Positions 41,213 to 50,062 of a stretch of DNA of 57,300 nt are shown here, one piece after another. Where the stretch lies: the NCBI GenBank assembly GCA_013821985.1, contig PNJQ01000013.1:1-57300 (forward strand). Direction: 5' to 3'. The first letter of the stretch is position 1. Every line of letters starts with the position of its first letter. The position numbers were made by a program, and so were the translations under genes. The notes beneath the pieces were generated by a model. The model saw nothing but the letters and a program-made list of their open reading frames with translations. It had not been told where the DNA came from and made no database searches. The stretch is from Opitutus sp. GTDB lineage: Bacteria; Verrucomicrobiota; Verrucomicrobiia; Opitutales; Opitutaceae.

Positions 41213-41306
41213 CCGCTCGTCGCGAGCCGGCGCACGTTCCAAGCGGGAGGATGGACGGTCAACGCCGCGCGATTGAACCGCCCGCTCCGGCGACCCTGTT
41301 TGTCGC

Positions 41307-42167
41307 ATGCGCGCCCTACTCCTCCTGCTCGTTGTCACGACAACATCGGCAGCAGCAGAATATGACGATCAGCTGCCAGCCTGGTCCCCGGACGGAGCGC
41401 GCATCGCGTTCCAATCGAACCGCAGCGGGCGCCATCAGATTCATGTGCTCCGCCTCGCCGACGGCAGCACGCCGCAGGTGACCGGCGGCGACGCACCAGC
41501 CACGGGTCCAGCGTGGTCGCCCGACGGCCAGTGGCTGCTCTTCGACCGGCCGGCGGACGGCAGCCAGGAAATTTTCCGCCACGAACTCGCGAGCGGCACC
41601 ACGACGCAACTCACGCGCGAGCCGAGGGCGTTCGATGCCGTCGCGGCCGTGTCGCCGCAAGGCGACTGGATCGCCTTTGATTCAAATCGCCTGCCGGACG
41701 AGCTCGCAAAAATTTTTCTCATGCGGCCCGACGGTTCGGAGCAGCAACTGCTTTTCGCGACCGATGCCAGCGTGGGCCATCCCGCGTGGTCGCCCGATGG
41801 CAACCGGATCGCCTACCGGCAACGGGCGAACTCCGCCACGCGCCTGAGCGAACTGCAGGTCTTCGATCGACGCACCGGAGAATCCCGCGCACTGACCGCC
41901 AACGGGGCGACGAACGCCGCGCCCGCCTGGTCGCCGGACGGCAGCGCGCTCGTCTTCACCTCGACGGTGGACGGCAACCCCGAGCTTTATCGACTGGAAC
42001 TCGCGACCGGCGCGCTGACACGACTCACGCACGATCCTGCCAACGATACCCGCGCCACGTTTTCCCCGGACGGCCGGCAAATCGCCTTTTGTTCAAACCG
42101 CTCCGGACGTTTCCGGATCTATGTGATGAACGCCGACGGCACCGAGGTGCGCGCCGTGACGCGGTAG
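41307..42167 (+). CDS. Exported TolB-like PD40 beta-propeller
   Basis: 286 residues with a short signal peptide (1-17, ending SAAAE) and five to six PD40/TolB blades, e.g. PAWSPDGARIAFQSNRSG, PAWSPDGQWLLFDRP, PAWSPDGNRIAYRQR and ATFSPDGRQIAFCSNRSG. Unlike TolB it has no N-terminal alpha/beta domain, so it is a bare periplasmic propeller. It probably mediates protein interactions. It lies 94 bp after the TIR gene in the same orientation and could be cotranscribed, but no functional link is evident. Confidence 0.8.
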   Translation: MRALLLLLVVTTTSAAAEYDDQLPAWSPDGARIAFQSNRSGRHQIHVLRLADGSTPQVTGGDAPATGPAWSPDGQWLLFDRPADGSQEIFRHELASGTTTQLTREPRAFDAVAAVSPQGDWIAFDSNRLPDELAKIFLMRPDGSEQQLLFATDASVGHPAWSPDGNRIAYRQRANSATRLSELQVFDRRTGESRALTANGATNAAPAWSPDGSALVFTSTVDGNPELYRLELATGALTRLTHDPANDTRATFSPDGRQIAFCSNRSGRFRIYVMNADGTEVRAVTR

Positions 42168-42213
42168 GCAACTTTCCATTGGCATCGTGCGGCGGGCTGG
42201 ATTGGTTGCGGGG

Positions 42214-42768
42214 ATGGAAACGCAACGACTGTTCGTCGCGCTCGCGCTGCCCGACGTGGTGCGGAGCGAACTCGCGGCCGCGATGACGCCGCTCGCGGGC
42301 GTGCGCTGGACTCCGACGGAAAACCTGCATCTCACGATGCGTTTCATCGGCGAGCGTGATGCCGCCGAGCGCGACCGGCTGGCGGACGCGCTCGGGCGCG
42401 TCCGCGTCGAGCCGTTCATTTTACCCGTCGCGGGTGTGGGCGTGTTTCCGACGCGCGGTCCGGCGAAGGTGCTCTGGGCCGGGCTCGGTCGCGCGCACAC
42501 GCGGCTGTTTCAGCTCCGCAAGCAGATCGACGAGGCGCTGCTCTCGGTGGACCTCACGCTCGACGTTCATAATTTTCAACCGCACATCACGCTCGGCCGG
42601 CTCGGAGAAACCTACGAGCCGAAGGCGCTCGCGAAATTTCTCGAACGCCACGCGAAATTCGAGGCGCCGCCGTTTCGCGTCAGCGAATTTCATCTTCTCT
42701 CGAGTGAGCGCCGCGGCGGCGCGGGTCCGGCTTACCAAGCCGAGCGCACGTTCCCGCTGGAAAAATAG
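42214..42768 (+). CDS. thpR: RNA 2',3'-cyclic phosphodiesterase (2H family)
   Basis: 184 residues. The two HxT motifs of the 2H phosphoesterase family are in NLHLTMRFIGE and QPHITLGRLGE. RLFVALALPD at the N-terminus and PAYQAERTFPL at the end are standard for ThpR (formerly called 2'-5' RNA ligase). It opens 2',3'-cyclic phosphates to 2'-phosphates in vitro. The start is the ATG at 42214, directly before the conserved strand. Convergent with the DUF481 gene. Confidence 0.9.
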   Translation: METQRLFVALALPDVVRSELAAAMTPLAGVRWTPTENLHLTMRFIGERDAAERDRLADALGRVRVEPFILPVAGVGVFPTRGPAKVLWAGLGRAHTRLFQLRKQIDEALLSVDLTLDVHNFQPHITLGRLGETYEPKALAKFLERHAKFEAPPFRVSEFHLLSSERRGGAGPAYQAERTFPLEK

Positions 42769-42805
42769 AGCCAGCGGGCGAGCGAGCGACGAGGTGCGCG
42801 CCGCA

Positions 42806-42834
42806 ATAAAAACGCGGAGCCGGTTGGCTCCGCG
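42806..42834 (-). terminator. Rho-independent terminator of the DUF481 gene
   Basis: On the minus strand CGCGGAGCC and GGCTCCGCG (plus 42813-42821 and 42826-42834) form a perfect 9-bp stem with a four-base loop followed by TTTTTAT. It lies 35 bp beyond the DUF481 stop and may also block read-through from thpR. Confidence 0.9.
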
Positions 42835-42868
42835 CAAATGATTCAGGGCGAAACACCTGAACGCAGAC

Positions 42869-43927
42869 TCAACGCCAGTTCAGCAGCAGCGCGGTGAAGT
42901 AGGTCGTGTCGAGTTTCTCGATGCCCCCGACCGGCTGGCTCTGGTAGTCGTTGTTCACGCCGAGGCGGAGCTTCCAGAATTCGCCCGTCTTGATCGGCAG
43001 GTCGAAAGTCGTCTCGTGCACGAGGCGGTAGTTGGCGAAATCCTCGAACGAGGGCGTCCAGGTGATTTTATTGCTCATCTTCGCCCAGCCGATCTGCTGG
43101 TCGTTGAGGATCGCGACGTCGAGACCGGCGGACTCGAAGTCCGGCGCACTTGTCGTGTAGGTTTCATAGGTGTAGCCGAGACCGAGCCGAACCTCGAGGT
43201 CGTGCGTCTCGGTCTTGATCAGCTTGCGGCCGAAACCGACCGCGGAGTTGGAGCGCAGATCGATGGCTTTGATCTTGTCCTTCGAGAGATCGGTGCGCGC
43301 ATACCAGACGGACATGGGCGTGAAGAACGCGGAATAATCGACGCCCGCGCGCCAGTCGTTCGTGGTCTCGACGCCGTTCTCCTGCGCCCGGTTGACAGCG
43401 CCGGCGAACACGAGCTTGTCCTCAGGGCTCTCGAGCGTGGCCTTCACCCCCGCGGCACCCGCAAATTTCTCCGCGCCGCCCGTGCGACCGGTGATGGCGA
43501 CCGAGGCCTCGTAGGCCCACCGGCGCTTCGCCTTCTCGGCGGCGGCCTTGATGTCGCGCATCTCGGGGCTGTCCTCACCCGGACGCCAGATTGCGACGAT
43601 GTTGGCGGGCGAAGCCGTCATCTGACCGTCGGCGGCGGTGACCGCGATGCCGCCCGACACCGGCGCGACGGTGCCGAGCACTTGTGTGCCGGCCTTGAGG
43701 CCGACGTTGATCGCCTCGTCGGTCGAGAAGCTCCGGATGTGTTCCTGCGCGATGACCATCACGCCGGCGAATTTTGTCTCGAAACGAAACAGGCCCTTCT
43801 CGGCCGCAAGCAGCTTGCCGTGCACGACGGAGCCGTCCGTCAGTTCGATGCGGTCCGCGAGCGCGGAGCCGCTGATCGCGAGCGTCGCGAGGACACCCAG
43901 AAGTTTGCGAAGTGCGGTGTTTTTCAT
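42869..43927 (-). CDS. DUF481 outer-membrane protein
   Basis: 352 residues. Signal peptide 1-24 (ending GSALA). Residues 25-90 form a small beta domain (RIELTDGSVVHGKLLAAEKG, AQEHIRSFSTDEAINVGL) and residues about 135-352 are a DUF481 beta barrel of amphipathic strands ending in FTALLLNWR with a C-terminal aromatic-Arg. DUF481 includes YdiY, a salt- or acid-induced outer-membrane protein of unknown role. Start at ATG 43927 gives the signal peptide. Single gene with its own terminator. Confidence 0.82.
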   Translation of the reverse strand: MKNTALRKLLGVLATLAISGSALADRIELTDGSVVHGKLLAAEKGLFRFETKFAGVMVIAQEHIRSFSTDEAINVGLKAGTQVLGTVAPVSGGIAVTAADGQMTASPANIVAIWRPGEDSPEMRDIKAAAEKAKRRWAYEASVAITGRTGGAEKFAGAAGVKATLESPEDKLVFAGAVNRAQENGVETTNDWRAGVDYSAFFTPMSVWYARTDLSKDKIKAIDLRSNSAVGFGRKLIKTETHDLEVRLGLGYTYETYTTSAPDFESAGLDVAILNDQQIGWAKMSNKITWTPSFEDFANYRLVHETTFDLPIKTGEFWKLRLGVNNDYQSQPVGGIEKLDTTYFTALLLNWR

Positions 43928-44063
43928 GGGAAAATTGGCTGGGTTGAACCAAGCGGGATTAGGTGAATCAAATACTAAAGCAGCACAGCAGCGATTCACA
44001 CAGTAGTTACGCACCTACCTGCTTCCCGGTTGCCGAGCGGCAAAATCTGGCAACAACAGCTTC

Positions 44064-44681
44064 ATGCCCACTCGCGCTTGGTTTCCGACGTTCCTCTACC
44101 ACGAGCCGCTGCAGGCCCGCGGGCTCGACCGTTTCAACGCGGAGCTGGCCGACGAGTGCCGCCGCATCCGCGAATTCGACGCCGCCGGTCGCAAGTGGTC
44201 GGAGAAAAACTATCCCGGCGGCTACACGTCTTACGCATCGCTGAATCGGCTGCACGAATTCTCGTCCACGTTCGCCGGCCTCGAGCGGAAGCTGACGGCC
44301 CACGTCCGGAAATTTGCGCGTGAGCTCGATTTCGATCTGCGCGGCCGCGAGATCCACATGACGGATTTCTGGGTGAATATCATGCCCGAACACGCCGCGC
44401 ACAGCCTCCACCTGCATCCGAACGCGTTCATGAGCGGCACGTATTACGTCGTCACGCCGCCGGGTTGCCCCGGCCTGAAGTTCGAGGACCCGCGTCTCAG
44501 CAGGTTCATGGCCGCGCCGCCGAAGATCGCGAATGTCCGACCGACGAACAAAACCCACATCACGTATCCCGCCAAAGCCGGTTGGGTGCTGCTCTTCGAG
44601 AGCTGGCTGCGCCACGAGGTCGCGACTAATCGCACGAACGAAGAGCGGATCAGCGTCAGTTTTAACTACAACTGGAGCTGA
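44064..44681 (+). CDS. TIGR02466-type putative 2OG-Fe(II) oxygenase
   Basis: 205 residues. The family core is MTDFWVNIMPEHAAHSLHLHPNA, quoted as FWVNIMP and HLHPNAFMSGTYYVVTPPG, where the His/Asp-type residues would bind Fe(II), followed by LKFEDPR and, near the C-terminus, LFESWLRHEVATN with a second His and RISVSFNYNW. This is the layout of the putative 2-oxoglutarate oxygenase family TIGR02466, typically found in phage and marine bacterial genomes. Substrate unknown. Divergent from the DUF481 gene. Confidence 0.8.
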   Translation: MPTRAWFPTFLYHEPLQARGLDRFNAELADECRRIREFDAAGRKWSEKNYPGGYTSYASLNRLHEFSSTFAGLERKLTAHVRKFARELDFDLRGREIHMTDFWVNIMPEHAAHSLHLHPNAFMSGTYYVVTPPGCPGLKFEDPRLSRFMAAPPKIANVRPTNKTHITYPAKAGWVLLFESWLRHEVATNRTNEERISVSFNYNWS

Positions 44682-44991
44682 GGGCGGACACCTCCGCAGC
44701 GGGCGCGATCGGCGCGCGTGCGGTGGCGCCCATGCGAGCGTGGGGTGCGACTGTAGGAGCCTGCTTGCAGGCGATGAGAACTCCCGCACCGATCAGAACG
44801 CCGGAACGCGGCGCGCGCTGCGGATCTTTTTTTGCCTGCAAGCAGGCTCCTACAAGAACGTCGGTGCGCGCTTGGCGGGGAGAGGGACCTCCCGGCCCAC
44901 CTCGGAAGGTCGGGCGGATTATCCCCAATCCGCCGTTCAGAATCGGGCACGACGCATTTTCGGTCGAGTTCCTCCACCCGCGCCGAACCCT
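44682..44991. other. 310-bp intergenic region holding a REPIN
   Basis: No convincing gene on either strand. The region is dominated by the perfect 21-bp inverted repeat at 44752-44854 and a further weak symmetry around 44880-44920 (GGGACCTCCCGGCCCACCTC, related to the unit at 14218-14299). Confidence 0.6.
44752..44854. repeat. REPIN: perfect 21-bp inverted repeat with internal palindromes
   Basis: Arms at 44752-44772 (starting TGTAGGAGCCTGCTTGCAG) and 44834-44854 are exact reverse complements, 61 bp apart. Each arm also contains the palindrome GCCTGCTTGCAGGC, so each can fold alone or the two can pair. This is the usual organisation of paired REP sequences mobilised by RAYT transposases. Confidence 0.88.
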
Positions 44992-45672
44992 TCAGCCCAC
45001 TCCGCCTGCCCGCCCGAGATCCTGAATCTCGTCCGACCCAAACGTCAGCACGCCACGCGCCTGACCGAACGATGTCCGCACCATCGCCCGCGCCACCACG
45101 GCGGCGTGCACCGGCCGGTAGCGGCGCCAACTCCCCACGAGCAGCGGGTCCGCGAGCGCGAGCACTGCGACGCCGAGCCGCTCGCCGAAGCGATACTCCT
45201 CGCGCGGACCGCGCAGCAAACCCGGACGAAAAATCCCGAGCGCCTCGAAGCCGAGCACGCCGAGTGCCTCCTCCGTCTCGCCCTTCACGCGATTGTAGAA
45301 AACACGGGACTCCGCGTTCGCGCCCATCGCCGAGACGGTGAAGAAGCGTTTCGCCCCGCCGCGCTGCGCCGCCCAGGCGAAGGCCAGCACCGCGCCATGA
45401 TCCACCGCGCGAAACGCCTCGCGCGAACCGGCGCGCTTCATCGTCGTGCCCAGGCAGCAGAACGCGTCGTCGCCGCGCAGCGGCTCGGGCAGCTGGTCGA
45501 GCGCGTCGAAGCTCGCGACGATTTCGACGAGTTTCGGATGCTCGACTTCGAGCGGCCGGCGCACGAGCGCGACCACGCGCGCGTAGTCCGGCGTGCCGAG
45601 CAATTGGTCGAGCACGTAGCGGCCGACGAGGCCGCTCGCCCCGGCGAGCAAAGCGGTGCGACCGGTCGGCAT
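44992..45672 (-). CDS. NAD(P)-binding Rossmann protein (atypical SDR, HTATIP2-like)
   Basis: 226 residues. The nucleotide-binding loop is LLAGASGLVGRYVLDQLL at the N-terminus, followed by FCCLGTTMKRAGSREAFRAVDH, VSAMGANAESRVFYNRVKGE (YxxxK of atypical SDRs) and IFRPGLLRGPREEYR. This is the pattern of NmrA/HTATIP2-like proteins, acting as oxidoreductases or redox sensors with unknown substrates. The ATG at 45672 overlaps the stop of the S9 peptidase gene (TGATG), so the two are translationally coupled. Confidence 0.85.
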   Translation of the reverse strand: MPTGRTALLAGASGLVGRYVLDQLLGTPDYARVVALVRRPLEVEHPKLVEIVASFDALDQLPEPLRGDDAFCCLGTTMKRAGSREAFRAVDHGAVLAFAWAAQRGGAKRFFTVSAMGANAESRVFYNRVKGETEEALGVLGFEALGIFRPGLLRGPREEYRFGERLGVAVLALADPLLVGSWRRYRPVHAAVVARAMVRTSFGQARGVLTFGSDEIQDLGRAGGVG

Positions 45673-47594
45673 CAGAGGTATTTCACGAACCACTCGACGA
45701 GCGTCACCGCGGAGCGAATGCGGTTCGGCGTCTTGCGGAAGCCGTGACCTTCGTCGGCGAACTCAATGAGCTCCGTCGGCACCCCGCGTTGGCGCAGATT
45801 GTTCACGACCTGCTCCGCTTCGACGAACGGCACGTTGGTATCGTTGCGGCCGTGTTGCACGAGGACGGGCGCGGTGATGCGGTCCATCTTGTGGAGCGGG
45901 GAGAGTTGCTTGAGCAGATCGAGCTGCGTCGCGGGGTCGCCGTATTCCACGGTGGAGATCGCCGCCATCCACGGCTCGCTGTGGGCGAAGAACGTCTCGA
46001 AGTTCACCATGCCGAAAAGATTGACGCCCGCGGCGATGCGATCCGGAAATTCCGTGACACCCGCCATCACCATGTAGCCGCCGTAGGAACCGCCCATGAT
46101 ACCGACGCGCTTCGGATCGGCGACGCCGCTCGCGACGAGGTAGTCGATCGTCGAGGCGATATCGCGCACGCCGTCGAATCGCTTCGCGCCGTTGTCGAGG
46201 TTGACGAAAGTTTTGCCGAAACCGGACGAGCCGCGGACGTTCGGCGCGAGGACCGCGATGCCTTGCGCGAGCAACGCCTGATACGTGCTGTTGAATGCGG
46301 GGCGCTCCTGACCTTCCGGTCCGCCGTGGTAACTCATGACGACGCGGCCGGGCGCCGAGAAATTCGCCGGCACGTAGAGCCAGCCGGAGAGTTCGAGGCC
46401 GTCGTGCGCCTGATATTTCACGAGCTTCGGCGCGACGAGCGCCTCAAGCTTCACGCCGGCGTGCGGCGCGTGCGTGAGCTGGCGAAACTGGCCCGCGTCC
46501 ACGTCGAGCAGCCAGACGTCGGACGGACGCCGCGAGCCAGACGCGGCGAAAATGAGCCGCCGGTCGTCGCGCGAAAACGTGAACGACCCCGCGATCTCCG
46601 ACGGCAGCGCGGGCGCGGCGGTGAGCTTGCCCGAGGCGAGGTCGAGGAATTGCAGCTCATTGCGTCCGCCGGCATTCCAGTTGAGCGCGACCCGGTGACC
46701 GCTCCAATCCGGCGTGATCGAGGCGAGTTCGGCATCGGGGCGTGTGGCGAGCAGTTCCGCGGCGGAGAGCAGGCCGTGCGGCTGGAGCGTGATGCGGTAG
46801 AGCGAAATCATGTCCTGCTCGTGGTTGCCGGAGAACAACAGCGTGCGTCCGTCGCGCGCGAATACTGCGCCGAACGAGCCGGGACCGCGCCAGCGCGACG
46901 TGAGGTCGGTTTCTGCGCCGTTCGTCAGATCGAGCAGGAAGAGATCGTTGCGTCCGCGGCTCACGAGTTCGCTGATCACCACGTGGCGGTTGTCCGAGGA
47001 CATCGCGATGAGCGCGCCGATGCCCTTACACTGCCGGACGAGACGCCGCGATTGCGCGGTGGTATCGTAAAGATAAACGTCGATCGCGGCGCCGTGCCGC
47101 TCGTTGGTGCCGAAGGCGAGGTAGCGCCCGTCATCGCTCCAGCCGTAGAGATTGCAGTTCACTTTGCCGCCCGGCGTGAGGCGTTGCAGGCCGGAGCCGT
47201 CGGGACGAATCAGATATACCTGCGAATTCAAGCCGCCGCCCGGTGCCATCGAAAACGCCAGCCAATCGCCCGCCGGCGACCATTGCACGCCGTTGACCTG
47301 ATCCTCGAATGCCGTGATCTGCGTCGGCCAGCCGCCGGTGGCCGGCACGGTCCAGATCTGGGGATTGCCGCTGAGATTCGAGACGAATGCGACGGTCTGG
47401 CCGTCGGGCGACAGGCTGGGCGAAAGGCATGAGCCGATGCGCGCCATGCGCGCGATCGTGGCCGCGAGATCGGCGGACAGCACCGCCGCCGGCTGGGCGG
47501 CAGCGGATGGCGCGGCGGTTTGGGCGGAGAGTAACAGCGGAAGGCCGAACAGGGTGACGGCGAGCAGCGGACGGAGCAGCGCGAGGATTTTCAT
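45672..47594 (-). CDS. Exported S9 prolyl-oligopeptidase-family peptidase
   Basis: 640 residues. A signal peptide (1-24) and a Ser/Ala-rich linker precede a beta propeller with PD40-like blades (SPSLSPDGQTVAFVSNLSG and others) and a C-terminal alpha/beta hydrolase from about residue 410. The catalytic triad is Ser503 in GGSYGGYM, Asp585 in HGRNDTNVP and His617 in DEGHGF. It resembles acylaminoacyl- or dipeptidyl-peptidases acting on short peptides in the periplasm. First gene of a two-gene unit with the NAD(P)-binding protein. Confidence 0.92.
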   Translation of the reverse strand: MKILALLRPLLAVTLFGLPLLLSAQTAAPSAAAQPAAVLSADLAATIARMARIGSCLSPSLSPDGQTVAFVSNLSGNPQIWTVPATGGWPTQITAFEDQVNGVQWSPAGDWLAFSMAPGGGLNSQVYLIRPDGSGLQRLTPGGKVNCNLYGWSDDGRYLAFGTNERHGAAIDVYLYDTTAQSRRLVRQCKGIGALIAMSSDNRHVVISELVSRGRNDLFLLDLTNGAETDLTSRWRGPGSFGAVFARDGRTLLFSGNHEQDMISLYRITLQPHGLLSAAELLATRPDAELASITPDWSGHRVALNWNAGGRNELQFLDLASGKLTAAPALPSEIAGSFTFSRDDRRLIFAASGSRRPSDVWLLDVDAGQFRQLTHAPHAGVKLEALVAPKLVKYQAHDGLELSGWLYVPANFSAPGRVVMSYHGGPEGQERPAFNSTYQALLAQGIAVLAPNVRGSSGFGKTFVNLDNGAKRFDGVRDIASTIDYLVASGVADPKRVGIMGGSYGGYMVMAGVTEFPDRIAAGVNLFGMVNFETFFAHSEPWMAAISTVEYGDPATQLDLLKQLSPLHKMDRITAPVLVQHGRNDTNVPFVEAEQVVNNLRQRGVPTELIEFADEGHGFRKTPNRIRSAVTLVEWFVKYL

Positions 47595-47683
47595 GGGGTG
47601 CCGCAGACGCTAGCCGCCGGAAATGGGTGACGGAATCAAATAAGCTCACTGGCAAACGCGGGCCATCGCGTTACGGTCGGCGC

Positions 47684-47887
47684 ATGCTCGTGATTCGACG
47701 CATGGACGATGGGAAACGCTCCTACACGGCGATGTTTTTGCCGGGCGAGGAGCCGCGCGTGTTTCCGACGAGCGATCAGGAGCACGCGCGCATTCTGCAG
47801 ATTTTTAAACAGGACAAGCCCTACGACGGCGTCTGGAACGATTTTGCGGAATACCGGCTCGGCCACGACACGCTGGCGCCGCGATAG
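47684..47887 (+). CDS. Small hypothetical protein
   Basis: 67 residues from the ATG at 47684: LVIRRMDDGKRSYTAMFLPG, EEPRVFPTSDQEHARILQIF and a C-terminal YDGVWNDFAEYRLGH. Composition and codon pattern look genuine, and the spacing of charged and aromatic residues suggests a small alpha/beta domain. I do not recognise a family. It is divergent from the S9 peptidase gene and followed by a long non-coding stretch. Confidence 0.5.
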   Translation: MLVIRRMDDGKRSYTAMFLPGEEPRVFPTSDQEHARILQIFKQDKPYDGVWNDFAEYRLGHDTLAPR

Positions 47888-48300
47888 GCCGGGAGCAGCC
47901 GCCCGCGCTCGTTCGGAGCACGCGACGTTTCCCGCCGCCTTTCACCTTCGTCCGGAGCGGGGGCGCTCCGGCTCCACGACCTCGTTTCGTTCTTGATTCG
48001 TCGCGCCTCGTTGCAGACCGCTTGCGCCAGCGCCTCGTGGGCAACCCACGCACCGCGCTGCGCCGGACCGTAGCTCGCGCGAGCTTGGGGTGTTTGCTTC
48101 TGTCCGTTTGGGTCTGGCTCCTCCTGTGAACACTCCCGCGGGTGAGCTATGCTGGGCGGCAGAGGACGAGAGTCCTCGACGCTGTGAACCTCCCTGCTTT
48201 CCCCCACCTGTCCGCGTTGCGGTGTGCTCGTGCGCCGCGTCGCCCGCCTCCGCGCAGCCGCGGCGCGGGTCGATGTCACTCCGCGCTCACCTGAATCGCC
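47888..48300. other. 413-bp intergenic region before the histidine kinase gene
   Basis: No supported gene. A perfect hairpin, CCGGAGCG (47952-47959) with CGCTCCGG (47964-47971) around GGGG, may be a REP unit or a weak terminator for the small ORF. The rest is unstructured GC-rich DNA that must contain the promoter for the two-component genes; no clear -35/-10 pair stands out. Confidence 0.5.
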
Positions 48301-49518
48301 ATGGAACCGACCTCCACGACGTTTCTCGCGCGTTCCAAGCCGGACGAAGGCGCCGAGCTGTCGGTCCTGATTTTCGACGAGAGCCCCGGCCTCACGAAGG
48401 AAATCGCGCGCCAGTTTGAGGAAGCGCAGCTGCCGGTCCGCGTCCGGCGAGTCGAGACGCGGGCGGAATTCGAGTCGGCGTTCGAGTCCGATGCACCCGA
48501 TCTCGTGCTCAGCGACTACGCGCCCCCGGAAGCGGATGCGGCGGAGGTGTTGCAGCTCGCCCGTCGGCTCGCACCCGGGTCGCCGTTCATCTTTCTCGCC
48601 GATCACCTCGACGAGGAGAGCGTGGTCGATAGTCTGAAGGGCGGCGCGGCCGACCTCGTGTTGAAGAGCCACCTCGAACGCCTCGCGCCCGCCGTGCGCC
48701 GCGCCTTGCGCGAAATCGCCGAGTCGCGCGCGCACCGCCTGGCGGACGAACAGCTCCTCCATCACCACGAACAGCTCCGCGCGCTCACCGCCTATCTCCA
48801 ATACGTCCGCGAGGAGGAGCGCGCCCGCATCGCGCGCGAGATTCACGACGAACTCGGGCAGATGCTCACGAACCTCAAGATCGAGCTGGCGTGGCTCGCG
48901 GGCCGCCTGCCGCAAAATCGCCGGCTTCTCCGCGAGAAGGCCGCGCAGATGCTCGGCCACCTCGACGCGCTGATGCACACCGTGCGGCAAATCGTCACCG
49001 AATTGCGCCCCGGGATTCTCGACGAACTCGGCCTCGTCGCCGCGCTCGAGTGGCAGGCCAACGAATTTCAGCGCCGCACCGGTTTGCGCTGCACGTTCGC
49101 CACCACCGTGAAGACTGAGCGGTGGGACAACGACGTCACCACGGCGCTCTTCCGCATCTTTCAGGAGACGCTCACCAACGTCCTGCGCCACGCCCAAGCC
49201 ACGCTGGTGAGCGTGCGGCTCGTCGAGGACGCGGAGAACCTCACGCTCGAGGTCGCCGACAACGGCCGCGGCATCACCGAGATCGAAATCGCGAACACCC
49301 GCTCCATCGGTTTGCTCGGCATGAGAGAACGTGCCGCATTGCTTGGCGGGGAAATATCCCTGTCCGGTGCGCCGGGCCGCGGAACCACCGTTGTAATTAG
49401 GCTACCCATACCCCGGGGAAATTCGCCCCGCCATCATGAGGATTCTGCTGACAGACGATCACGCCATCGTGCGCCACGGGTTGAAACAGATCCTGCAGGC
49501 GGAATTTCCGGCGGCTGA
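48301..49518 (+). CDS. NarL-type (HisKA_3) histidine kinase with N-terminal receiver-like domain
   Basis: 405 residues, no membrane segment. Residues 20-135 form a receiver-like domain: Asp72 in LVLSDYAPPEADA is in phospho-acceptor position and Lys122 in DLVLKSHL matches the conserved Lys, but the first acidic pair is only FDE. Residues 165-260 are HisKA_3 with His182 in REIHDELGQMLTNLK, and the HATPase region has FQETLTNVLRHA, DNGRGI and GLLGMRERAALLGG. The last 35 residues are unconserved and overlap the next gene by 83 nt, so the true end may be earlier or a frameshift may be present. Confidence 0.85.
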   Translation: MEPTSTTFLARSKPDEGAELSVLIFDESPGLTKEIARQFEEAQLPVRVRRVETRAEFESAFESDAPDLVLSDYAPPEADAAEVLQLARRLAPGSPFIFLADHLDEESVVDSLKGGAADLVLKSHLERLAPAVRRALREIAESRAHRLADEQLLHHHEQLRALTAYLQYVREEERARIAREIHDELGQMLTNLKIELAWLAGRLPQNRRLLREKAAQMLGHLDALMHTVRQIVTELRPGILDELGLVAALEWQANEFQRRTGLRCTFATTVKTERWDNDVTTALFRIFQETLTNVLRHAQATLVSVRLVEDAENLTLEVADNGRGITEIEIANTRSIGLLGMRERAALLGGEISLSGAPGRGTTVVIRLPIPRGNSPRHHEDSADRRSRHRAPRVETDPAGGISGG

Positions 49519-50062
49519 GTTCGGCGAGGCGAGTGATGTTCCGACCACGCTGGACCTCGCCAACCGCGAGCACTGGGACCTGCTCGTGCTCGACATCACG
49601 CTGGGCGGACGCAGCGGGCTCGAGGCGTTGAAGGACATCAAGCAGACGCGCCCGCGCCTGCCCGTCCTCGTGCTGAGCATGCACCCCGAGGATCAGTTCG
49701 GCGTGCGCGTGTTGAAGACGGGCGCCTCCGGTTATCTGACGAAGGAAGCCGCGCCCGAAGAACTCGTGAACGCGGTGAACAAAATCCTGTCGGGCCGCCG
49801 CTACGTCAGCCCGACGCTCGCCGAGGCGATGGCGACTTATCTTTCCGGCGATTCGCAGAAGCCCGCGCACGAGACGCTCTCCGATCGCGAATTTCTCGTG
49901 CTGCGCCTGATTTCGTCCGGCCTGCCCGTGAGCGCCATCGCAAAGGAACTGAACCTGAGCGTGAAAACGATCAGCACCTACCGCGCGCGCATCCTCTTGA
50001 AAATGGGCCTGCGCAACAACGCCGAACTCACGCACTACGCGATCTCGAACCGGCTGGTGTGA
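49436..50062 (+). CDS. NarL/FixJ-type response regulator
   Basis: 208 residues. The receiver has DD at 7-8, phospho-acceptor Asp53 in LLVLDITLGGRSGLE, and Lys in SGYLTKEAAPEELV. The LuxR-type helix-turn-helix at about 145-205 reads LSDREFLVLRLISSG, VSAIAKELNLSVKTISTYRA and KMGLRNNAELTHYA. It is the partner of the preceding kinase, whose reading frame overlaps its first 83 nt. Target genes are unknown; the exopolysaccharide operon 410 bp downstream is an obvious candidate. Confidence 0.92.
   Translation: MRILLTDDHAIVRHGLKQILQAEFPAAEFGEASDVPTTLDLANREHWDLLVLDITLGGRSGLEALKDIKQTRPRLPVLVLSMHPEDQFGVRVLKTGASGYLTKEAAPEELVNAVNKILSGRRYVSPTLAEAMATYLSGDSQKPAHETLSDREFLVLRLISSGLPVSAIAKELNLSVKTISTYRARILLKMGLRNNAELTHYAISNRLV

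Noticed and set aside
44666..45130. Short frames in the spacer between the 2OG oxygenase-like gene and the NAD(P)-binding protein gene
   Set aside because: They are built largely from the REPIN and overlap the real minus-strand gene; no domain or start signal supports them.
45744..47432. 562-residue plus-strand frame opposite the S9 peptidase
   Set aside because: The peptidase on the other strand has an intact catalytic triad and propeller; the plus-strand frame shows no motif.
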